Below, one piece after another: positions 59,486 to 64,000 of a stretch of DNA of 64,000 nt. The translations under genes were made by a program, and so were the position numbers. Positions within the stretch are counted from its first letter, which is position 1, and every line of letters begins with the position of its first letter. The stretch lies in the NCBI RefSeq assembly GCF_042686025.1, contig NZ_JBHUOZ010000001.1, positions 310,001 to 374,000 of the forward strand, given 5' to 3'. Below the pieces are notes generated by a model. The model did no database searches, was not told the DNA's origin, and saw only the letters and a list, made by a program, of their open reading frames with translations. The stretch comes from Terrimonas rubra (GTDB lineage Bacteria; Bacteroidota; Bacteroidia; Chitinophagales; Chitinophagaceae).

Positions 59486-60628
59486 TCACCCTTTTAAAGC
59501 CGTAATTTCCTGTTTTACTGCTTCCAAAAATATATCAGCATCAGCTTTGGTCAATGCTAATGAAGGCAATAAACGGATAGCATTAGGTTTGGCCTCGCCG
59601 GTGAATATCTTATGCTTCCACAGTAAGTTTTTCTTCAGGTCCTTTATCGCATCAGGTACATCAAAACCTATCATCAGACCCCGGCCACGCACATTCTCAA
59701 TATCACCAATCTTTTTTAACTCCCCTGCAAGGTAGTCGCCTGTTTCATGGGCATTATTAATTAATTGTTCTTTTTCCATTACCTCCAATACTGCCAGTGC
59801 CGCAGCGCAGGCAACATGGTTGCCCCCAAATGTAGTGCCTAACTGGAAGTGTTTAGGTTTAATATGCGGCGCCACAATGATTGCCGCCAGCGGAAAACCA
59901 TTACCAATACCTTTGGCCATGCTGTAGATATCGGCATTTACCCCCGCATAATCGTGACTGAAGAATTTACCCGTACGGCCATAACCACATTGTACACTAT
60001 CCGCAATATATACAGCACCGTACTGATCACATAAACTCCTGATCTTTTGTAAAAAACTTTCCGTGGCTACATTGATACCGCCTACACCCTGGATACCCTC
60101 AATGATCACCGATGATATTTCATTACCATTCGCAGCAAAATGTGCTTCCAGCGCCGCTTCATCATTAAAAGGCAGGAAGGTCACATTATCCGTTTCGTTC
60201 ACCGGGGCCACATAGTTTTTATTATCCGTTACCGCCACCGCCAGTGAGGTACGGCCATGAAAAGCTTTATTGAAGGCTACTACTTTTTTACGTCCATTAT
60301 GAAAAGAGGCCAGTTTCAGGGCATTTTCATTAGCCTCAGCACCACTGTTACAAAGAAACAGCTGGTAATCATCCTTACCGGATATTTTCCCAAGTTTCTC
60401 TGCCAATTCAGTTTGCAAGGGAATACGTACCGAGTTAGAGTAAAAAGCAATTTTTTCCAGTTGCTCTTCAATTCTTTTTACCCAATGCGGGTGCGTATGC
60501 CCGATACTGATAACAGCATGCCCGCCGTAAAGATCTAAATACTCCTGTCCTTTATCATCCCATACTCTTGAGCCGGAAGCTTTGGTTATGGCGATGTCGT
60601 TGATGGGGTAAACGTCGAATAGATTCAT
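59486..60628 (-). CDS. argD: Acylornithine aminotransferase
   Basis: 380 residues. Class-III aminotransferase with YLDLYGGHAVISIGH, NSGAEANENALKLA, the FHGRTSLAVAVT region, IADSVQCGYGRTG and the PLP Lys in SMAKGIGNGFPLAA. It converts N-acylglutamate semialdehyde to N-acylornithine. Lies between two four-helix-bundle elements; 446 bp separate its start from the argC stop. Confidence 0.93.
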   Translation of the reverse strand: MNLFDVYPINDIAITKASGSRVWDDKGQEYLDLYGGHAVISIGHTHPHWVKRIEEQLEKIAFYSNSVRIPLQTELAEKLGKISGKDDYQLFLCNSGAEANENALKLASFHNGRKKVVAFNKAFHGRTSLAVAVTDNKNYVAPVNETDNVTFLPFNDEAALEAHFAANGNEISSVIIEGIQGVGGINVATESFLQKIRSLCDQYGAVYIADSVQCGYGRTGKFFSHDYAGVNADIYSMAKGIGNGFPLAAIIVAPHIKPKHFQLGTTFGGNHVACAAALAVLEVMEKEQLINNAHETGDYLAGELKKIGDIENVRGRGLMIGFDVPDAIKDLKKNLLWKHKIFTGEAKPNAIRLLPSLALTKADADIFLEAVKQEITALKG

Positions 60629-60638
60629 GATATGTAAT

Positions 60639-60666
60639 AAGTAATAAGTTTTAAGTAATAAGTTTT
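60639..60666 (+). repeat. Left terminal inverted repeat of the four-helix-bundle element
   Basis: 28 bp built of AAGTAATAAGTT words. It matches the inverse of 61046-61073 at 25 of 28 positions. Confidence 0.75.
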
Positions 60667-60683
60667 AAATCCGTTTAAACTGA

Positions 60684-61040
60684 TTAACCTTGTCGGACTT
60701 TGGTAATCAAGTTGATTAGCATTGCTTTTATTTCATTAATATGTGCGGATAAACTTAAAAAGTTGTCTGGTTTTATATAAGAAAGGTCTTTAGCCAGTAA
60801 GATGTAATAATCGGATTCATTGGCAGAACCCAAAGAGATATTTAAAAAATTGGCGAAATCAGATTGTGTTTTTTTACCACACCCTTCTGCAATATTTGCT
60901 GCAATAGCTACAGCTGCTCTTCGCAATTGACTCGTTAAACCATATACCTCTTCTTTAGGAAAGTTTTGTGTAACAGTATAAACACTAAGTGCAAACTCAT
61001 GAGCCTTTACCCAAACTTTTAAATCTTTATAGTTTTGCAT
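60684..61040 (-). CDS. Four-helix-bundle protein (23S rRNA intervening-sequence family)
   Basis: 118 residues. Typical N-terminus LKVWVKAHEFALSVY, then FPKEEVYGLTSQLRRAAVAIAANIAEG and SDYYILLAKDL, matching the TIGR02436-type family found in 23S rRNA insertions and related to the Avd proteins of diversity-generating retroelements. The biochemical role is unknown; the surface is basic and suggests nucleic-acid binding. Here it sits alone inside the arginine operon, bracketed by inverted repeats (60639-60666 and 61046-61073), with a decayed relative 1.2 kb downstream. This suggests a small mobile cassette and not an arginine gene. Confidence 0.92.
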   Translation of the reverse strand: MQNYKDLKVWVKAHEFALSVYTVTQNFPKEEVYGLTSQLRRAAVAIAANIAEGCGKKTQSDFANFLNISLGSANESDYYILLAKDLSYIKPDNFLSLSAHINEIKAMLINLITKVRQG

Positions 61041-61045
61041 AACTT

Positions 61046-61073
61046 AATACTTATAACTTACAACTTATTACTT
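61046..61073 (-). repeat. Right terminal inverted repeat of the four-helix-bundle element
   Basis: Minus-strand AAGTAATAAGTT words, 28 bp, three differences from the left copy. It abuts the argC stop codon. Confidence 0.75.
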
Positions 61074-61074
61074 C

Positions 61075-62079
61075 CTAAAATCCTCCCGGCTTCAACCCCA
61101 GCCCCGTTCTCTCTTCCACACCAAACATCAAATTCATATTCTGCACTGCCTGGCCACTGGCGCCTTTGAGTAAATTATCAATGGCGGAGTGGACCACCAG
61201 TTTGGTGCCTACTTTTTCTAACTGGATGATGGCTTTATTGGTATTGACCACCTGTTTTAAGAAAATAGGTTCGTCAGAGATATGTGTGAAGGCAGCATCC
61301 GCATAAAACTCTTTGTACAAGGTTTGCAGTTCCGGTAAACTCAGGTCGCTGTTTAGTTGCGAGCTAATGAAGATACCACGGGTAAAATCGCCGCGCCAGG
61401 GAACAAAGTTGATACCGCCCCTGGTTTCTGCTGCACCATTTAACTGGCTGATAGATTGTACAATTTCTCCCAGATGCTGGTGCGTTAATGTTTTATAGGC
61501 CTGTATATTATTGGCGCGCCAGCTGAAATGTGAAGTAGCCGATAAGCTTTGGCCAGCCCCGGTAGAGCCGGTAATACCAGTTGTATATACTTCGCCCAAT
61601 AAGCCCGCTTGTGCTAAAGGCAGTAAGCCCACCTGTATGGCCGTGGCAAAACAACCGGGATTAGCTATGTTCTGCGCCTGTTGTATAGCCGCTTTATTCA
61701 GTTCGGGTAATCCATATACAAAGGTACGGTTACCGGCAACGGCATTGGCCTGTAAACGAAAATCATTGGCCAGGTCAATGATTTTAATATTATCGTGAAT
61801 AGTATTTTCGGCAACAAACTTTTTGGATTCACCGTGCCCCAGGCAAAGGAACAATACGTCAATAGAACCGTTGGTCAATGCCGACAGGTCATCGGTGAAC
61901 TGCAGGTCGGTATCGCCTAAAAGATCCTGGTGGGTATTGGCCACGGGCTTACCGGCCTGGCTGCGGCTATGGATAAAATTTACGGTTACCTGCGGATGAT
62001 GGATCAGCAGCCTGATCAGTTCGCCGCCGGTATAGCCAGCGCCACCGATGATGCCTACCTGTATATTTTTTGTACTCAT
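61075..62079 (-). CDS. argC: N-acetyl-gamma-glutamyl-phosphate reductase
   Basis: 334 residues. GIIGGAGYTGGELIRLL (9-25) binds NADP; the catalytic Cys is in NPGCFATA; SGTSGAG-type loop appears as GSTGAGQS; FVPWRGDFTRGIF completes the family pattern. It reduces N-acylglutamyl phosphate to the semialdehyde. It follows argG across 202 bp filled by a short-word hairpin element and a dispersed repeat. Confidence 0.95.
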   Translation of the reverse strand: MSTKNIQVGIIGGAGYTGGELIRLLIHHPQVTVNFIHSRSQAGKPVANTHQDLLGDTDLQFTDDLSALTNGSIDVLFLCLGHGESKKFVAENTIHDNIKIIDLANDFRLQANAVAGNRTFVYGLPELNKAAIQQAQNIANPGCFATAIQVGLLPLAQAGLLGEVYTTGITGSTGAGQSLSATSHFSWRANNIQAYKTLTHQHLGEIVQSISQLNGAAETRGGINFVPWRGDFTRGIFISSQLNSDLSLPELQTLYKEFYADAAFTHISDEPIFLKQVVNTNKAIIQLEKVGTKLVVHSAIDNLLKGASGQAVQNMNLMFGVEERTGLGLKPGGF

Positions 62080-62091
62080 GATTTATTTTTT

Positions 62092-62205
62092 AAAGCTGAG
62101 AGCATAAAGCTCAAAGCTGAAAGCTATTTGTAATAAAAAAGCAAAAAGCTGAAAGCCGTTATGTTCCCTGCTTTCAGCTTTTTGCCTTAGGCTTTTAGCT
62201 TTATG
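62092..62205. repeat. Gene-less short-word hairpin element (AAAGCTGAAAGC)
   Basis: Repeated AAAGCTGA/AAAGCTCA words read inward from the left and, inverted, from the right. The centre is a perfect 16-bp inverted repeat (62141-62156 and 62170-62185) around 13 bases. Looks like an empty form of the elements that carry the four-helix-bundle genes. Confidence 0.75.
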
Positions 62206-62216
62206 TTGAAAAGCGA

Positions 62217-62265
62217 ACGGAACGATGAACGGAGCGTCGCAACAGCGGCCCGATCAGGGCTATGC
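62217..62265 (-). repeat. Dispersed repeat, GTTGCGACGCTCC family
   Basis: The minus strand reads AGCCCTGATCGGGCCGCT, GTTGCGACGCTCCGTTCATC and GTTCCG, starting about 17 bp after the argG stop. Closest to the copy at 5453-5511. Confidence 0.7.
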
Positions 62266-62281
62266 TGCCGACAAACCAAAA

Positions 62282-63493
62282 CTATCGTCGTTCTTTTTTA
62301 TCGTTTTCCTCTTTTACAAGATGATACATCATGGTTTGATTACCAAAAATGCGGCTGAAGCCTTTTACATCATCACCGGTAAAGCCGGTATTCATTTCAC
62401 CGTATTTACCAAATTTGCTGTTCATGAGGTCGTACGGACTTTCAATACCAATTACCTGGAAACGGTAAGGCAGTAACTGCACATATACCGCGCCCGTTAC
62501 ATTACGCTGGCTGCTTTCCAGGAAGTTTTCAATATCACGCATAATAGGGTCCAGTATCTGGCCTTCGTGTAACCAGTTGCCGTAAAACTGCGCCAGCTGG
62601 TCTTTCCAGTTAAGCTGCCATTTGGTAAGCACATGTTTTTCCAGTGCATGGTGTGCTTTTAAAATAACCATGGGGGCAGCGGCTTCAAAGCCTACACGGC
62701 CTTTGATACCAATGATGGTATCGCCGATATGTATGTCGCGGCCAATACCAAAGGGACCGGCCAGTGTTTGCAGGTATTGAATGGCTTTGGAGGGATGATC
62801 GAAAGGTTTGTTGTTCACGCCTACCAGCTCGCCTTTTTCAAAATTAAGTTTTACTTCCTCCGCTTCAGTTTTGGTTACCTGGGTAGGCCAGGCTTCCTCA
62901 GGTAAAATACCTTTTGAAGAAAGGGTTTCCCTGCCACCCACGCTGGTGCCCCATAAACCTTTGTTGATGGAGTATGCGGCTTTTTCAAAATTCATATCCA
63001 CGCCCTTGCTTTGCAGGTAGGCGATCTCTTCCTCACGGCTCAGTTTCAGGTCGCGGATCGGTGTAATGATCTCTACACCGGGGATCATAATATGGAAGAC
63101 CATATCAAAACGAACCTGGTCGTTACCCGCGCCGGTACTGCCATGAGCCACCGCATCAGCGCCTATTTCCTCGGCATAGGAAGCAATATGCAGGGCCTGG
63201 CTCAAACGCTCGGCCGATACACTTAAAGGGTAAGTATTGTTTTTCAGCACGTTCCCGTAAATAAGGAACTTAATAATGCTGTCGTAATAACTTTTAACGG
63301 CATCTACCGTTTTATGGGTTTTTACACCCAGGCGATAGGCATGTTTTTCAATCTGCTGTAACTCTTCGGCCGAAAAACCACCGGTGTTTACAATGATGCT
63401 ATGTACCTCGTAACCTAATTCCTCTGTAAAATATTTAACACAGTAAGACGTATCTAAACCACCACTAAACCCTAAAACAATTTTTTTGCTCAT
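62282..63493 (-). CDS. argG: Argininosuccinate synthase
   Basis: 403 residues. The N-type ATP pyrophosphatase motif GFSGGLDTSYC (8-18) is clear, with AHGSTGAGNDQVRFDM and GLWGTSVGGRE further on. It joins citrulline and aspartate using ATP. It is a Bacteroidota-type ArgG. Second gene of the visible operon, 15 bp after the GNAT gene. Confidence 0.95.
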   Translation of the reverse strand: MSKKIVLGFSGGLDTSYCVKYFTEELGYEVHSIIVNTGGFSAEELQQIEKHAYRLGVKTHKTVDAVKSYYDSIIKFLIYGNVLKNNTYPLSVSAERLSQALHIASYAEEIGADAVAHGSTGAGNDQVRFDMVFHIMIPGVEIITPIRDLKLSREEEIAYLQSKGVDMNFEKAAYSINKGLWGTSVGGRETLSSKGILPEEAWPTQVTKTEAEEVKLNFEKGELVGVNNKPFDHPSKAIQYLQTLAGPFGIGRDIHIGDTIIGIKGRVGFEAAAPMVILKAHHALEKHVLTKWQLNWKDQLAQFYGNWLHEGQILDPIMRDIENFLESSQRNVTGAVYVQLLPYRFQVIGIESPYDLMNSKFGKYGEMNTGFTGDDVKGFSRIFGNQTMMYHLVKEENDKKERR

Positions 63494-63508
63494 GTCAGAT
63501 TAAGAAAA

Positions 63509-64000
63509 TTAAAAATTGAAAACGAAATGTAATAATGATTTTAGTTTACTGCCGGTACCCGGCTTGTTTTCTTTTTTACGGAAAGGCTTTAACAATTTCC
63601 ATTGTTTAAAGCGCAGCAGGCGTTCGAAGATCTTTTTGTTTTCCTCGAAATAAGCTTTTGTTTCTTCCGGCTCGTAATGATCTTTAGGATCGTACAGCAT
63701 AGCGGTGCACATACAGTTCTTCCGTTCCTTGCTCATCAGTATCTGGTAGTTCACACAGCTTTTACAACCGGCCCAGAAAGCTTCGTCCTGTGTCAGTTCC
63801 GAATAGGTAACCGGCTCGTAACCCAGGTCGCTGTTGATCTTCATCACTGCCAGCCCCGTAGTTAACCCGAATATCTTAGCATTGGGGTATTTTTTACGGC
63901 TTAGCTCAAATATTTTTTCTTTGATACGCTTGGCTACACCCGTTTTACGGTACTGTGGCGCTACAATCAAACCCGAGTTAGCCACATATTGCTCATGGCT
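63509..64000 (-). CDS. GNAT N-acyltransferase heading the arginine operon (5' end beyond window)
   Basis: The frame is open through the right edge (SHEQYVANSGLIVAPQYRKTGVAK), so the N-terminus is missing; a GTG at 63985 is an internal Val, not a start. VAPQYRKTGVAKRIKEKIFELS is the acetyl-CoA-binding motif A (given in parts: QYRKTGVAKR). The C-terminal extension has CKSC, then NCMC 13 residues later, a possible metal site, and ends in a basic tail. Position before argG suggests it is the N-acylglutamate synthase, since no argA or argJ is visible. That assignment is inference. Confidence 0.8.
   Translation of the reverse strand, partial: SHEQYVANSGLIVAPQYRKTGVAKRIKEKIFELSRKKYPNAKIFGLTTGLAVMKINSDLGYEPVTYSELTQDEAFWAGCKSCVNYQILMSKERKNCMCTAMLYDPKDHYEPEETKAYFEENKKIFERLLRFKQWKLLKPFRKKENKPGTGSKLKSLLHFVFNF

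Noticed and set aside
63509..63985. GTG at 63985 as the start of the GNAT gene
   Set aside because: The frame stays open through the window edge with plausible protein sequence (SHEQYV), so the gene is truncated by the window.

Overview
The window looks like chromosomal DNA of a Bacteroidota bacterium, probably Chitinophagaceae or a close relative. It carries a SusC-type TonB-dependent receptor, the gldKLMN genes of gliding and type IX secretion, TAnnTTTG promoter boxes, and an arginine cluster of the acylated-intermediate type (an N-acylornithine carbamoyltransferase with an ArgE-like deacylase). I saw no rRNA, tRNA, CRISPR array or transposase gene.

Region 1 (1-26162, all minus strand) is a glycan-utilisation locus plus a metabolic operon. 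At the left edge, a DUF3826-type secreted protein precedes a truncated susC. A second unit, read right to left from 26162 to 3005, holds a MaoC-type hydratase, a solute-binding-like protein with no signal peptide, two CaiB/BaiF-type CoA-transferases, a lactonase-type amidohydrolase, a RhaT-type sugar symporter and a Gfo/Idh/MocA oxidoreductase. It continues into six secreted hydrolases: an unassigned 900-residue enzyme, GH28, GH95, GH2 with malectin, GH78 and GH2. The GH set suits a pectin-like glycan with rhamnose, galacturonate, galactose and fucose or L-galactose. The CoA/lactonase/binding-protein module is the best candidate here for an undescribed pathway. A nearly identical 21-bp site lies upstream of both units.

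Region 2 (26676-41974) is mostly housekeeping: a small lipoprotein, uvrC, gldN-M-L-K, a YyaL-type protein, hemD, a DUF4271 membrane protein, an Omp85-family protein, and hemW, which appears to start at CTG.

Region 3 (41952-54810) holds a membrane-anchored TPR-CHAT protease-like protein, a short Crp/Fnr regulator, DinB, an MhqO/MhqD-like pair, an uncharacterised four-gene cluster (including DUF1266), a secreted tricorn-type protease and a DUF2007-like membrane protein.

Region 4 (54994-64000, minus strand) is the arginine operon: GNAT, argG, argC, argD, argF', argB, argE, argH. It is interrupted by an intact four-helix-bundle (23S rRNA intervening-sequence type) gene and by a decayed copy. Each is bracketed by its own short-word inverted repeats, and similar gene-less repeats occur elsewhere in the window.
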